Shown here: one piece after another, positions 35,944 through 45,435 of the stretch
How positions within the stretch are numbered: position 1 is the first letter of the stretch
How the letters are laid out: each line of letters opens with the position of its first letter
Assembly: GCF_003259905.1 (NCBI RefSeq)
Contig: NZ_QLMG01000003.1
Coordinates: forward strand, 62,001-126,000
Origin: Salipiger aestuarii
GTDB taxonomy: Bacteria; Pseudomonadota; Alphaproteobacteria; Rhodobacterales; Rhodobacteraceae
Length of the DNA: 64,000 nucleotides
Reading direction: 5' to 3'
Program-made: the position numbers and the translations under genes
Notes under the pieces: generated by a model
The model's database searches: none
Seen by the model: only the letters and a program-made list of their open reading frames with translations
What the model was told of the DNA's origin: nothing

Positions 35944-37428
35944 TTACAGGAATGCCGTCTCTTCGAAACTGCGAAGCTTGCGGCTGTGCAGTCTTTCAAG
36001 CGGCATTCCGCGCAAGCGTTCCATCGCGCGGATGCCGATCATCAGGTGACGCGCCACCTGGGTCTTGTAGAAATCCGACGCCATGCCGGGCAGCTTCAGC
36101 TCGCCGTGCAGGGGTTTGTCGCTGACGCACAGCAGCGTTCCGTAGGGCACGCGAAACCGGAATCCGTTGGCGGCAATCGTGGCCGATTCCATATCCAGCG
36201 CCACGGCGCGCGACTGGCTGAGCCGCTGCACCGGGCCGGAATGGTCGCGCAGCTCCCAGTTCCGGTTGTCGACGGATGCAACGGTGCCGGTGCGCATGAT
36301 CCGCTTGAGGTCATAGCCATCCAGCTGGGTTTCCTGTGCCACCGCCTGTTCCAGCGCCACCTGAATTTCCGCCAGCGCCGGAATCGGCACCCAGACCGGC
36401 AGGTCGTCATCCAGCACCTTGTCTTCGCGCAGATAGGCATGGGCCAGCACGAAATCGCCCAGCGATTGAGAACTGCGCAAACCGGCGCAATGGCCGACCA
36501 TCAGCCAGGCATGCGGGCGCAGCACGGCGATGTGGTCGGTCGCGGTCTTGGCGTTTGACGGCCCCACCCCGATATTGACCAGCGTGATGCCCGCCCCGTT
36601 GGGCCGCTTGAGGTGATAGGTCGGCATCTGCGGCATCTTGGGGCTGAGCGGTATCGGCGTTTCAGGGTCGGTGATCTCGACATTGCCGGTGGACACGAAG
36701 CTGGAATAGCCGCTGTCGGGGTCGGCCAACTGCGCGCGGGCGTAGGCTTCGAATTCGCTGACGTAGAACTGGTAGTTGGTGAACAGCACATGGTTCTGGA
36801 AATGGCCCGGATCGGTGGCGGTGTAATGCGCCAGACGGGCCAGAGAATAGTCGATGCGCTGCGCGGTAAAGGGCGCCAGGGGCTGCGCGCCATCGGCGGC
36901 GGGCTGCGCGACGCCGTTGACGATATCGTCGTTGGTGACGTTCAGGTCGGGCACATCGAACACATCGCGCAGGATGAATTCCGCCGCCCCTTCCTGCGGA
37001 ACCGCAATCTCGGGATAGTTGGACACCGCGAAATGCACCGGCATCGGCGTTTCCGACAGCCCCACCTGCACTGGCACCTGATGGCTTTCCAGCAACAGGC
37101 CGATCTGCTGTTCCAGATAGTGCCGGAACAAGTCGGGACGGGTGATCCCGGTGGCAAATGTGCCCGGCGCGGGAACGTGGCCAAAGCTGAGGCGGCTGTC
37201 GACCTTTGCGTGTGTCGTCGTGGTGACGCGGATCTCGGGGTAATAGGCCCGGATCCGCACGCCGGGGTGACCGTCGCGCATCGCCCCCAGAAAACGGTCG
37301 TGCAGGAAGCCGATCGACAGATCGTAAAGCGCGACAAGCCGGTCGACCGCGGCGGAGGCGTCGGTAAACAGCTCTGGCGCGGGGGGCGTGGGCGTCACGA
37401 TTTTCAGCGGCTGGATGCTGTCCTGCAT
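35944..37428 (-). CDS. amn: AMP nucleosidase
   Basis: Cleaves AMP to adenine and ribose 5-phosphate, a purine salvage and AMP-level control step. The 494-residue protein has the AMN N-terminal region (VDRLVALYDLSIGFLHD and YPEIRVTTTTHAKVDSRLSFGHV) and a C-terminal phosphorylase-like domain with GAGITLVNIGVGPSNAKTATDHIAVLRP, GHCAGLR and DMESATIAANGFRFRVPYGTLLCVSDKPLHGELKL. Length matches the family. GGGAAG precedes the start. It lies alone between hup and ilvE. Confidence 0.95.
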   Translation of the reverse strand: MQDSIQPLKIVTPTPPAPELFTDASAAVDRLVALYDLSIGFLHDRFLGAMRDGHPGVRIRAYYPEIRVTTTTHAKVDSRLSFGHVPAPGTFATGITRPDLFRHYLEQQIGLLLESHQVPVQVGLSETPMPVHFAVSNYPEIAVPQEGAAEFILRDVFDVPDLNVTNDDIVNGVAQPAADGAQPLAPFTAQRIDYSLARLAHYTATDPGHFQNHVLFTNYQFYVSEFEAYARAQLADPDSGYSSFVSTGNVEITDPETPIPLSPKMPQMPTYHLKRPNGAGITLVNIGVGPSNAKTATDHIAVLRPHAWLMVGHCAGLRSSQSLGDFVLAHAYLREDKVLDDDLPVWVPIPALAEIQVALEQAVAQETQLDGYDLKRIMRTGTVASVDNRNWELRDHSGPVQRLSQSRAVALDMESATIAANGFRFRVPYGTLLCVSDKPLHGELKLPGMASDFYKTQVARHLMIGIRAMERLRGMPLERLHSRKLRSFEETAFL

Positions 37429-37504
37429 TGGGTTTCTTCCCTGTTGTTACCGCACAAACTGGCACCGGCGGCGCGGGCGTTCAAGGCGTCGCGTGGCGCC
37501 GGCA

Positions 37505-37541
37505 GAAAAACGCCCCCGCACGCAGGGTGCGGGGGCGTTAA
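37505..37541 (-). terminator. Rho-independent terminator of ilvE
   Basis: On the minus strand, TAACGCCCCCGCAC and GTGCGGGGGCGTT pair around a 5-nt loop, followed by a T run (TTTTTC). It lies 27 nt past the ilvE stop. Confidence 0.85.
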
Positions 37542-37567
37542 TTACGCATCCCGAATGCAGCACCCGA

Positions 37568-38437
37568 TCAGCTGCGGACGAGTTTTTCGTAGGTGTCCAT
37601 GATGTCCAGCGTCAGGGCGCCGACCTCGAAACGATAGTCACGGATCTGACCCACCGGCGTGACCTCGGCGGCGGTGCCGGTCAGCCAGCACTGTTCGAAT
37701 CCGTCCAGTTCTTCGGGCATGATGTGGCGTTCATGCACGGCGATACCCTTTTCCGTGAGCAGCTTGATGACCGTCTGGCGGGTCAGGCCGTTCAGAAAAC
37801 AATCGGCCAGCGGGGTGTGGACCTCGCCATCCTTGACGAAGAATATGTTCGCGCCGGTCGCCTCGGCCACATAGCCGCGATGATCCATGAACAGCGCATC
37901 CGAACAGCCCCGCGCCTCGGCCTCGTGCTTGGACATGGTGCAGATCATGTAAAGACCGGCGGCCTTGGCGTGCACCGGCGCGGTCTCGGGCGACGGGCGT
38001 TTCCAGCGCGCGATGTCCAGCTTGGCGCCCTTGAGCTTGGCATCGCCGTAGTAGTTACCCCATTCCCAGGCGGCCACGGCCAGATGGACCGGGTTGCGCG
38101 ACGAGGCGACCCCCATCTCCTGCCCTGCCCCGCGCCACGCCACCGCGCGCACATAGGCGTCGGTAAAGCCGTTGGCCTGAAGCACGGCGTCTTTGGCGGC
38201 GTCGATGTCTTCGGCGGTGTAGGGGATTTCGAAATCCAGTTCGGACGCGGAAAAGCGCAGCCGTTTGGAATGTTCGTGCCCAAGGAAGATCTTGCCACCG
38301 TAGCAACGTTCGCCTTCGAACACCGACGAAGCGTAGTGCAGCGCGTGAGTCAGGATGTGCACCTTAGCGGCCCGCCAGTCCACCAGCTTGCCGTCCAGCC
38401 AGATCTTGCCGTCACGGTCGTCATATGCACCTTCCAT
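37568..38437 (-). CDS. ilvE: Branched-chain amino acid aminotransferase
   Basis: PLP enzyme for the last step of Leu, Ile and Val synthesis. The 289-residue class IV aminotransferase has VHILTHALHYASSVFEGERCYGG at the N-terminus, the fold-IV features YLICTM-like strand and CSDALFMDHRGYVAEATGANIFFV, LADCFLNGLTRQTVIKLL, and CWLTGTAAEVTPVGQI near the C-terminus. A GAAGGAGAA site precedes the ATG. It diverges from petP over a 186-nt region with inverted repeats. Confidence 0.94.
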   Translation of the reverse strand: MEGAYDDRDGKIWLDGKLVDWRAAKVHILTHALHYASSVFEGERCYGGKIFLGHEHSKRLRFSASELDFEIPYTAEDIDAAKDAVLQANGFTDAYVRAVAWRGAGQEMGVASSRNPVHLAVAAWEWGNYYGDAKLKGAKLDIARWKRPSPETAPVHAKAAGLYMICTMSKHEAEARGCSDALFMDHRGYVAEATGANIFFVKDGEVHTPLADCFLNGLTRQTVIKLLTEKGIAVHERHIMPEELDGFEQCWLTGTAAEVTPVGQIRDYRFEVGALTLDIMDTYEKLVRS

Positions 38438-38460
38438 CGCTCATTCTCCTTCAGCGTGGG

Positions 38461-38526
38461 ATATGTCCTGATCTTCGCATTTTATTTCCATTTGTTGCGC
38501 CAGATATGGCCGTTATGGACATATAA
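38461..38526. promoter_or_regulatory. Spaced inverted octamer between ilvE and petP
   Basis: ATATGTCC at 38461-38468 and its exact reverse complement GGACATAT at 38519-38526 flank an AT-rich 50-nt segment containing a second ATATG (38504-38508). The first half-site lies 23 nt from the ilvE start. It could be a pair of half-sites for a looping regulator of the Lrp type; this is inference. Confidence 0.4.
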
Positions 38527-38556
38527 TTACGCGAAAACTGCGACTCGCTACCAGTT

Positions 38557-38575
38557 GACACTTGGAATGTCAACA
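38557..38575 (+). promoter_or_regulatory. Inverted repeat operator and -35 element upstream of petP
   Basis: TTGACA (38557-38562) and TGTCAA (38570-38575) form a perfect 6-bp inverted repeat with a 7-nt centre. The first arm matches a consensus -35 hexamer and lies 61 nt from the petP start. This size and symmetry suits a MarR-family dimer, so PetP autoregulation is plausible. Confidence 0.5.
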
Positions 38576-38623
38576 AGGCTGACTTAAAGTCCCAACAAAA
38601 GACGGCACAGAAAGAGGGACGGC

Positions 38624-39133
38624 ATGGCGGATCTGCCTGGAACGCAAGGGCACACGGGGGAATCTCTGCTTTTCCTGACGGACGAGCAGCTTCGCCAGGG
38701 GATCGAGGCGATGTTCTTTGCCTATCGCGGCTTTACCGCCGACCCCGACCGCATTCTGTCTGAAATGCACTACGGGCGGGCGCACCACCGGGCGGTCCAC
38801 TTCATCCACATCGTGCCGGGCACCACCGTCAACAACCTGCTGTCGATCCTGGGGGTGACGAAACAATCGCTTAACCGGGTGTTGCGCACGCTGATCGACG
38901 ACGGGCTGGTCGAAAGCCGGATCGGGCGGACCGACAAGCGCGAACGCCACCTGTTCCTGACCCCGGACGGGCGCGACCTGGAACACCGCCTGTCCGATGC
39001 GCAGCGCGCCCGCATGCGGGCCGCCTATCGACAAGCCGGCCCCGAGGCGGTGGTCGGCTTTCGCAAGGTGCTGGAGGCGATGATGGACCCCGACCTGCAA
39101 CGCCACTACTCAGGCCTGAGGGAACCGCGCTGA
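38624..39133 (+). CDS. petP: PetP-type MarR family regulator
   Basis: A 169-residue winged-helix protein matching PetP of Rhodobacter, which with PetR affects cytochrome bc1/photosynthesis and is encoded in the same order. It contains YGRAHHRAVHFIHIVPGTTV, the helix-turn-helix LLSILGVTKQSLNRVLRTLID and the wing RIGRTDKRERHLFLTPDG. The stop overlaps the petR start as TGATG. GAGGGAC lies upstream of the ATG. Confidence 0.87.
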   Translation: MADLPGTQGHTGESLLFLTDEQLRQGIEAMFFAYRGFTADPDRILSEMHYGRAHHRAVHFIHIVPGTTVNNLLSILGVTKQSLNRVLRTLIDDGLVESRIGRTDKRERHLFLTPDGRDLEHRLSDAQRARMRAAYRQAGPEAVVGFRKVLEAMMDPDLQRHYSGLREPR

Positions 39134-39834
39134 TGGCCGAACCCGACGCCCATATCCTTGTCGTCGATGACGATGAACGCATCCGTCAGCTGCTGCAGAA
39201 ATTCCTGATCCGCAACGGATTTCTGGTCACCGCCGCGCGCGACGCCGCCCATGCAAGGCGCATCTTGCGGGGACTGGATTTCGACATGATCGTGCTGGAC
39301 GTGATGATGCCCGGCGAAGACGGTGTCAGCCTGACGCGCGGCATCCGCGAAACCTCGACCACGCCGATCATGCTGCTGACCGCGCGGGGCGAAACCGACG
39401 ACCGCATCAAGGGGTTCGAAGCGGGCGCCGACGACTACCTGCCCAAGCCGTTCGAACCCAAGGAACTGCTGCTGCGCATGGCCGCCATCCTGCGCCGGAT
39501 GCCGGACCCGCCGCGCGATGCCTCGGCGCCCAAGCTGCTGACACTTGGGCTGATCCGCTACGACATCGAACGCGGAGAGATGTGGCAGGGCGAGGACCAG
39601 ATCCGCCTGACCGCCACCGAAAGCCAGTTGATGCGGATCTTTTCCGCCAGACCCGGCGAGGCGCTGACCCGCACGGAACTGGTCGAGGAACTGGGCCGCG
39701 ACAAGGGCCAGGCGCAGGAACGCGCCGTCGATGTGCAGATCACCCGCCTGCGCCGCAAGATCGAATCCGACCCCAAACAACCGCGCTATCTGCAAACGGT
39801 GCGCGGCGCGGGCTACATGCTGGCCCCTGACTGA
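39133..39834 (+). CDS. petR: PetR-type response regulator
   Basis: An OmpR-family response regulator of 233 residues: receiver domain (acidic pocket VVDDDER, phospho-acceptor Asp in MIVLDVMMPGEDG, Lys in YLPKPFEPKEL) and a C-terminal winged helix (RLTATESQLMRIF, VDVQITRLRRKIE, VRGAGYMLAP). No histidine kinase gene is adjacent. As in Rhodobacter, it is paired with the MarR-like PetP, so activation may not follow the usual two-component route. The start shares a base with the petP stop. Confidence 0.88.
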   Translation: MAEPDAHILVVDDDERIRQLLQKFLIRNGFLVTAARDAAHARRILRGLDFDMIVLDVMMPGEDGVSLTRGIRETSTTPIMLLTARGETDDRIKGFEAGADDYLPKPFEPKELLLRMAAILRRMPDPPRDASAPKLLTLGLIRYDIERGEMWQGEDQIRLTATESQLMRIFSARPGEALTRTELVEELGRDKGQAQERAVDVQITRLRRKIESDPKQPRYLQTVRGAGYMLAPD

Positions 39835-39954
39835 CGCGCGGCCCCCGAAATACCGTCCCTGCGGGTGGTCCCGGGGGACGAACACGACTATGATCCGGAC
39901 GCGCCCAAGGCCACAGGCCCGGCGCCGATAACAGAACTGATCGAGGCCAGAAAA

Positions 39955-40197
39955 ATGACCGACACCGCCGTCAAGGACATGACATTCGAACAGGCCATGG
40001 CCGAGCTTGAACAAGTGGTCGGCCAACTTGAACGCGGCGATGTGCCGCTTGAGGCGTCGATCGAACTGTACAAGCGTGGCGACGCGCTGAAAAAGCACTG
40101 CGAAGCCAAGCTCAAGAGCGCCGAGGAAAAGGTGGCCGCGATCCAGCTCGACGCTGCGGGCGAGCCGACCGGCCTGAAGCCCGTCGAAGGTCTGTAA
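39955..40197 (+). CDS. xseB: Exodeoxyribonuclease VII small subunit
   Basis: Small subunit of the single-strand-specific exonuclease ExoVII. The 80-residue helical protein has the family motif FEQAMAELEQVVGQLERGDVPLEASIELYKRG and the C-terminal LKSAEEKVAAIQ. The start chosen is the ATG giving MTDTAVKDMTFEQ; the open frame upstream is dominated by Pro/Asp and is unlikely to be translated. The ispA gene follows after 6 nt, the usual xseB-ispA-dxs order. Confidence 0.93.
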   Translation: MTDTAVKDMTFEQAMAELEQVVGQLERGDVPLEASIELYKRGDALKKHCEAKLKSAEEKVAAIQLDAAGEPTGLKPVEGL

Positions 40198-40203
40198 CGC
40201 CCG

Positions 40204-41073
40204 ATGTTCAAGGACAGTCTTGGCCGCGGCGCGCGCGCTGTGGATGCGCATTTCGCCGGCGTTCTGGGCGGGGTTGACGACCTGCCCGTGACCCGCGCCA
40301 TGGGCTATGCCGTATCCGGCGGCAAGGGGCTGCGCGGCTGGCTGGTGCTGGAAAGCGCGCGCCTGCACGACGTGCCGCGGGACCGCGCGCTTTGGCCCGC
40401 CTGCGCGATCGAGGCGATCCACGCCTATTCGCTGGTGCATGACGACCTGCCCTGCATGGATGACGACGACCTGCGCCGGGGCCGGCCCACGCTGCACCGC
40501 GAATGGGACGAGGCCACCGCCGTTCTGGCCGGCGACGCGCTGCAGGCACTGGGGTTCGAGATGGTCAGCGATCCGCGATGCCACCCGGATGCAGCCGTGC
40601 GTGCGGACCTGACCCTCAGCCTTGCGCGGGCCGCCGGGGCGCGCGGCATGGTGCTGGGCCAGGCGCTGGACATGGCCGCCGAAAGGACCACCCGGCCGCT
40701 GACGCTGGATCAGATCACCGCGTTGCAGTCGGGCAAGACCGGCGCGCTGATCACATGGTCGGCGCAGGCGGGCGCGCGGTTGGCACGGGCCGACCTTGCA
40801 CCGCTGACCGCCTATGCCGAACGCCTTGGCCTTGCGTTTCAGATCGCCGACGACATTCTGGATGTCACCGGCGATGCGGACACCGTGGGCAAGGCGGTGG
40901 GCAAGGACGCCGCGCGCGGCAAGGCCACCTTTGTGTCGCTGCTGGGGCTGGACGGTGCGAAACGGCGCGCACAAACCCTCGTGACTGATGCCTGCGACGC
41001 GCTATCGTCATACGGCGCCGGGGCGGATGCCTTGCGGGAAGCCGCCCGCTTCGTTATCTCCCGACGAACCTGA
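40204..41073 (+). CDS. ispA: Polyprenyl synthetase (farnesyl/geranyl diphosphate synthase)
   Basis: Condenses isopentenyl diphosphate with allylic diphosphates to make geranyl/farnesyl diphosphate. The 289-residue protein has the first Asp-rich motif [33 protein letters not shown] near the N-terminus, the [13 protein letters not shown] segment and the second Asp-rich motif [11 protein letters not shown]. The synteny with xseB and dxs supports IspA over a longer-chain synthase. Confidence 0.93.
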   Translation: MFKDSLGRGARAVDAHFAGVLGGVDDLPVTRAMGYAVSGGKGLRGWLVLESARLHDVPRDRALWPACAIEAIHAYSLVHDDLPCMDDDDLRRGRPTLHREWDEATAVLAGDALQALGFEMVSDPRCHPDAAVRADLTLSLARAAGARGMVLGQALDMAAERTTRPLTLDQITALQSGKTGALITWSAQAGARLARADLAPLTAYAERLGLAFQIADDILDVTGDADTVGKAVGKDAARGKATFVSLLGLDGAKRRAQTLVTDACDALSSYGAGADALREAARFVISRRT

Positions 41074-41087
41074 CCGCGAGAGACGCC

Positions 41088-43013
41088 ATGACCGCCAGCC
41101 CCGACACCCCGCTTCTTGATCGCGTCTCCGCACCGGCGGATCTGAAACGAATGTCGGACGCCGAACTGGAACAGCTTGCGCACGAACTGCGCGCCGAAAC
41201 CATCGCGGCGGTGTCGCAAACCGGCGGTCATCTGGGGGCGGGCCTTGGCGTCGTCGAACTGACGGTCGCGCTCCATGCGGTATTCGACACGCCGCGCGAC
41301 AAGCTGATCTGGGACGTGTCGCATCAGGCCTATCCGCACAAGATCCTGACCGGGCGGCGGGATCGCATCCGCACCATCCGGCAGCAGGGCGGGCTGTCCG
41401 GTTTTACCAAACGCAGCGAATCGCCTTACGATTGCTTCGGGGCGGGGCACAGCTCGACCTCGATTTCCGCCGCGCTCGGCTTTGCGGTGGCGCGCGATCT
41501 GGGCGGCACCACCGACACCGGCGCGGGCGATGCCATCGCAGTGATCGGCGACGGGGCCATGTCGGCGGGCATGGCGTTCGAGGCGATGAACAACGCCGGC
41601 CATCTTGGCAAACGGCTGATCGTCATCCTGAACGACAACGAAATGTCCATCGCCGCGCCCACCGGCGCGATGTCGTCCTACCTGTCGCGGCTCTATGCCG
41701 AAGCACCGTTTCAGGATCTGAAAGTCGCCGCCAAGGGCGCGGTTGCGCTGTTGCCCCCGCCCTTGCGCGAGGGCGCCAAGCGCGCCAAGGAGATGATCAA
41801 GGGCATGGCCGTCGGCGGCACCCTGTTCGAGGAACTCGGATTCAGCTACCTTGGGCCCATCGACGGTCACGACCTGCACCAGCTGCTGCCGGTGTTGCGC
41901 ACCGTGCGCGACCGCGCCACAGGTCCGATCCTGATCCACGCGCTCACGAAAAAGGGCAAGGGGTACGCCCCCGCCGAAGGCTCTGCCGACCGGGGCCACG
42001 CGCGCGCGAAATTCGACGTTTCGACCGGCGAGCAGAAAAAGGCGCCATCGAACGCGCCCAGCTACACCTCGGTCTTTGCCAAGGAACTGACCCGTCTGGC
42101 CGAGGTCGACCCCCGCATCTGCGCCGTAACCGCCGCCATGCCCGACGGCACCGGGCTGGACCTGATGGCCGAACGCTTTCCGGCGCGCGTGTTCGACGTG
42201 GGCATCGCCGAACAGCATGGGGTGACCTTTGCCGCCGGGCTGGCCGCGGGCGGGCTGCGGCCGTTCTGCGCGATGTATTCAACATTCTTGCAACGCGGAT
42301 ACGACCAGGTTGTGCATGACGTGGCGATCCAGCGCCTGCCGGTGCGCTTTGCCATCGACCGCGCCGGGCTTGTCGGCGCCGACGGCGCGACCCATGCGGG
42401 CGCCTACGACATCGCCTTCATGACCAACTTGCCGGGCATGGTGGTCATGGCCGCCGCCGACGAGGCCGAGCTGAAGCACATGGTTGCCACCGCCGCGGCG
42501 TATGACAGCGGCCCCATCGCCTTTCGCTACCCGCGCGGCGAAGGGCGCGGAGTCGACATGCCCGAACAGGGCGAAATCCTTGAAATCGGACGCGGACGCC
42601 TGATCCGGCAAGGTGCCCGCGTCGCCCTTCTCAGCTTTGGCACGCGGCTGGGGGAAACGCTTGCCGCCGCCGAAAGGCTCGACGCGCGCGGCATCGCTGC
42701 GACCGTTGCCGATGCCCGCTTCGCCAAGCCGCTCGACCGCGATCTGATCCTGCGACTCGCCACCACGCATGAGGCGCTTGTCACCATCGAAGAAGGCGCG
42801 ATCGGGGGCTTTGGCAGCCACGTCGCGCAGCTTTTGGCGGACGAAGGCATCTTTGACCACGGGTTGAAATTTCGCTCGATGGTGCTGCCCGACAGCTTTA
42901 TCGACCACGCCAGCCCCGACGCGATGTACGCCGCCGCCGGGCTGGATGCCGCCCGCATCGAAGAAAAGGTGCTGACGACTCTCGGCGTGGATCTGATCAG
43001 CCGCAAGGCGTAG
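41088..43013 (+). CDS. dxs: 1-deoxy-D-xylulose-5-phosphate synthase
   Basis: First enzyme of the MEP isoprenoid pathway; joins pyruvate and glyceraldehyde 3-phosphate using thiamine diphosphate. The 641-residue protein has [34 protein letters not shown], the TPP motif [18 protein letters not shown] with its downstream Asn pair, and a transketolase-like C-terminal half ([30 protein letters not shown]). Last gene of the petP-petR-xseB-ispA-dxs run. Confidence 0.97.
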   Translation: MTASPDTPLLDRVSAPADLKRMSDAELEQLAHELRAETIAAVSQTGGHLGAGLGVVELTVALHAVFDTPRDKLIWDVSHQAYPHKILTGRRDRIRTIRQQGGLSGFTKRSESPYDCFGAGHSSTSISAALGFAVARDLGGTTDTGAGDAIAVIGDGAMSAGMAFEAMNNAGHLGKRLIVILNDNEMSIAAPTGAMSSYLSRLYAEAPFQDLKVAAKGAVALLPPPLREGAKRAKEMIKGMAVGGTLFEELGFSYLGPIDGHDLHQLLPVLRTVRDRATGPILIHALTKKGKGYAPAEGSADRGHARAKFDVSTGEQKKAPSNAPSYTSVFAKELTRLAEVDPRICAVTAAMPDGTGLDLMAERFPARVFDVGIAEQHGVTFAAGLAAGGLRPFCAMYSTFLQRGYDQVVHDVAIQRLPVRFAIDRAGLVGADGATHAGAYDIAFMTNLPGMVVMAAADEAELKHMVATAAAYDSGPIAFRYPRGEGRGVDMPEQGEILEIGRGRLIRQGARVALLSFGTRLGETLAAAERLDARGIAATVADARFAKPLDRDLILRLATTHEALVTIEEGAIGGFGSHVAQLLADEGIFDHGLKFRSMVLPDSFIDHASPDAMYAAAGLDAARIEEKVLTTLGVDLISRKA

Positions 43014-43079
43014 CGCGCGGCGCCTCTTGGGGTTGGGATGCCGGCGGGGCGCAAGGGCGCAGGCGGCGCCCCGCCCCGG

Positions 43080-43946
43080 TCAGGCTCCTTGCAGCCCTTC
43101 TTCGGCAAGCAGGGCCCGCAGCCCCGTCCGGTAGTCGGGATACATCAGCCGCACCCCCAGATCTTCCTTGAGCCGCCGGTTCGAGACCCGTTTGCTTTCG
43201 GCGTAGAAACTGCGCGCCATCGAGGTCATTTCTGCCGTGGCGAAATCTTCTTCGGCCGGCGGGGTGACGCCCAGAAGCTCGCACGCGAACAGAATGACAT
43301 CCTGCGGAGGCGCCGGGGCGTCGTCGCACAGGTTGTATATTCCACCGGGCTGCGGACGCCTGATCGACGCTTCCAGGCTTTGCGCGATATCCGCGGCGTG
43401 GATGCGGCTGAACACCTGTCCGGGCTTCACGATACGACGGGCAGTGCCGCCGCGCACCTTGGCAAATGGCCCGCGACCAGGGCCATAAATCCCCGCAAGG
43501 CGGAAGATGTGCAGCGGCAGATCGGGAATGGCCTGCCATGCGGTTTCCGCCTCGACCCGCAGGCGGCCGCGACGGGTCGACGGATCAAGAGCGGCGTTTT
43601 CATCGATCCACTCCCCCGCGTGATCTCCGTAAACGCCGGTGGTCGACAGATAGCCGGCCCATGTCAGATCAGGCGCGCGGGCGGCAAGCGTTTCATGCGC
43701 AAGCGCAAGCGACGGGTCTCCGTCGGGGCCCGGTCCGGCAGAGATCAGCAGATGGCTCGCCAGGTTCAGCGCGGCTGAAACGGCCTCGCGCGTCCAGGCA
43801 ACCGGGGTCATGCCGCGCGCCCGCATCCGGTCGGCTTTTGCCGGATCGCGGGTGGTGCCCAGAACCTTCCAGCCCAGAGGCAAAAGGCGATCGGCAAGCG
43901 CCTGGGCGGAATACCCGTGCCCAAGGGAAAGCAGTACATTCTTCAT
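43080..43946 (-). CDS. SDR-fold NAD(P)-dependent epimerase-like protein
   Basis: A 288-residue extended-SDR-like protein starting MKNVLLSLGHGYSAQALAD, with an atypical GHGYSA nucleotide loop where GxxGxxG is usual. It contains YLSTTGVYGDHAGEWIDE (catalytic Tyr region weak, TGVYG motif), RLAGIYGPGRGPFAKV and RIHAADIAQSLEASI, a pattern seen in YeeZ-like NAD-dependent epimerase/dehydratase relatives. The substrate is unknown. It is convergent with dxs; no operon partner is visible. Confidence 0.8.
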   Translation of the reverse strand: MKNVLLSLGHGYSAQALADRLLPLGWKVLGTTRDPAKADRMRARGMTPVAWTREAVSAALNLASHLLISAGPGPDGDPSLALAHETLAARAPDLTWAGYLSTTGVYGDHAGEWIDENAALDPSTRRGRLRVEAETAWQAIPDLPLHIFRLAGIYGPGRGPFAKVRGGTARRIVKPGQVFSRIHAADIAQSLEASIRRPQPGGIYNLCDDAPAPPQDVILFACELLGVTPPAEEDFATAEMTSMARSFYAESKRVSNRRLKEDLGVRLMYPDYRTGLRALLAEEGLQGA

Positions 43947-44088
43947 ACAGACAGCCTGCCGGGCGGCGCCGGAACATGCAAGCCGCGCCGGATGGGCAAA
44001 CTCGCGCCGATGCACCCGGCACGGGATAGGCAGCCACCGCCGGTTGCGCTAGTCAGGCGCCAGGCTTGGACAGTTTTCACGAGGAACC

Positions 44089-44574
44089 ATGATTCCGTTT
44101 ACCCGCCGACATGTGCTGTCGCTGTTCCCCGGCGCGCTTGCCGCCTGTGGCCTTCCCCCGGAACAGGCCGCACCCCAACGGACGATGAAGTTCAACCCGC
44201 CGCTTTATCCGAACGAAACCGCCGAACTGCGCAGGCTGATCAACAAGTGGTCGGACAATTACGAGGTGCCGCGCGAACTGGTTCATCGGCTGGCCATTCG
44301 CGAAAGCACGCATAATCCGGGCGCGCGCAACGGCCCCTATTACGGGCTTCTTCAGATCCTGCCGCAAACCGCGCGAGGCATGGGATTTCGGGGCAGCGCG
44401 ACCGAACTGCTGAACGCTGATACAAACCTGCAATATGCCGTGAAATACCTGCGCGGCGCCTGGCTGGTGTCCGACGGCGATCAGGACAAGGCGATTTCCT
44501 GGTATGCGCGCGGCTATTATTATGAAGCCAAGCGGCGCGGCATGTTGATTGCAACCGGGCTGCGCAAAGGCTGA
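44089..44574 (+). CDS. Lytic transglycosylase-like lipoprotein
   Basis: A 161-residue exported protein with a Tat-like twin-Arg (TRRHVLSLFPG) and a lipobox ALAAC, so it is probably lipidated at about Cys20. The rest is a short SLT domain: the catalytic Glu in LAIRESTHNPGARNG, the GLLQILPQTARGMGF motif, NLQYAVKYLRGA and the closing ISWYARGYYYEAK. It likely cleaves peptidoglycan in the periplasm. Compact single-domain members of this family are common in Rhodobacterales. Confidence 0.87.
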   Translation: MIPFTRRHVLSLFPGALAACGLPPEQAAPQRTMKFNPPLYPNETAELRRLINKWSDNYEVPRELVHRLAIRESTHNPGARNGPYYGLLQILPQTARGMGFRGSATELLNADTNLQYAVKYLRGAWLVSDGDQDKAISWYARGYYYEAKRRGMLIATGLRKG

Positions 44575-45435
44575 CCATGGGCAGGGCGCCGGGCGCGTTG
44601 GGTGTTATTACAGCCTCGTGATGGCGATCAGCGCGCAATGACGGGTCTTGCCACATGTGCACACCGGTCAAAGCGGGTGGCAACCTGGCGCCGATCTCCT
44701 GGACCTGCGGAATCAGCTTGCGAACAGCCCGCCTGTCGCGGACGGCGTCTTTCGCCGAATTGCACCCCTGGACCGGCCAGGAGTTTCTGGCGCGCGTGGC
44801 CGGTTTGACCGCCGGGCAAGGTTCCTCCGACGCGGCAAGTGGCGGAACACGTCGGGGGCGGGCCCTGGTTGCGGTTCCGCTGATATCGGCGAAGATCGCC
44901 TCGGGCGGTGTGCAGACAGGGCAGGTAAAGCGGGTCGCGGACCATGGTGCCGACCGGTATTTGCGAAGAACCCGGTCCCTTTGGCTCAGGTTTCATACCG
45001 CATGGTCAGAAGATGGGAACGACCGCGACGCGTACCGACAGGAGGATCACCGCTGGTGAAGCGCTCCTGACGCAAGGGCCTTTTCCTGTTCAGGTATCCT
45101 GAACAACATAACCATCCCCGGCCATTCTGCGCTTGGGGTGCTTCGCAGCGTGTCCCTGTCTGAACCGCGCGTGACCAGATGAGGGTGTGACAGTCTTCTC
45201 TGAGGCAAGCCGCGGATACGGGGGCTGCTGGCTCGTTTGTCATCGCGTGAGCGTCTCGTCGACAGTGAGTGACGTGGCTGGCGTTGTGCGGGCCGAAGGC
45301 GCTTTCGGAGCGGCTTGCGCGTTGTGAGGCTGGCAATTGGGGGGCACCGGCGAATTTTGCAGCGGCAGTCCGCCCGTCCACCCCGGCCTGATGCTGTTGA
45401 AAAACAGAGGGTTTGATCGGGGCAAGGGTTTTGCT
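44575..45435. other. Gene-free stretch upstream of the IS remnant
   Basis: About 860 bases between the transglycosylase gene and the transposase remnant. Several open frames overlap on both strands but none has a ribosome site, recognisable domain or neighbour-like codon pattern. No RNA gene or repeat was recognised. It may be decayed mobile-element sequence. Confidence 0.45.

Noticed and set aside
44648-45070. Overlapping frames of about 135-140 codons upstream of the IS remnant
   Set aside because: No frame has a start signal, domain or consistent codon use; mutual overlap suggests chance.
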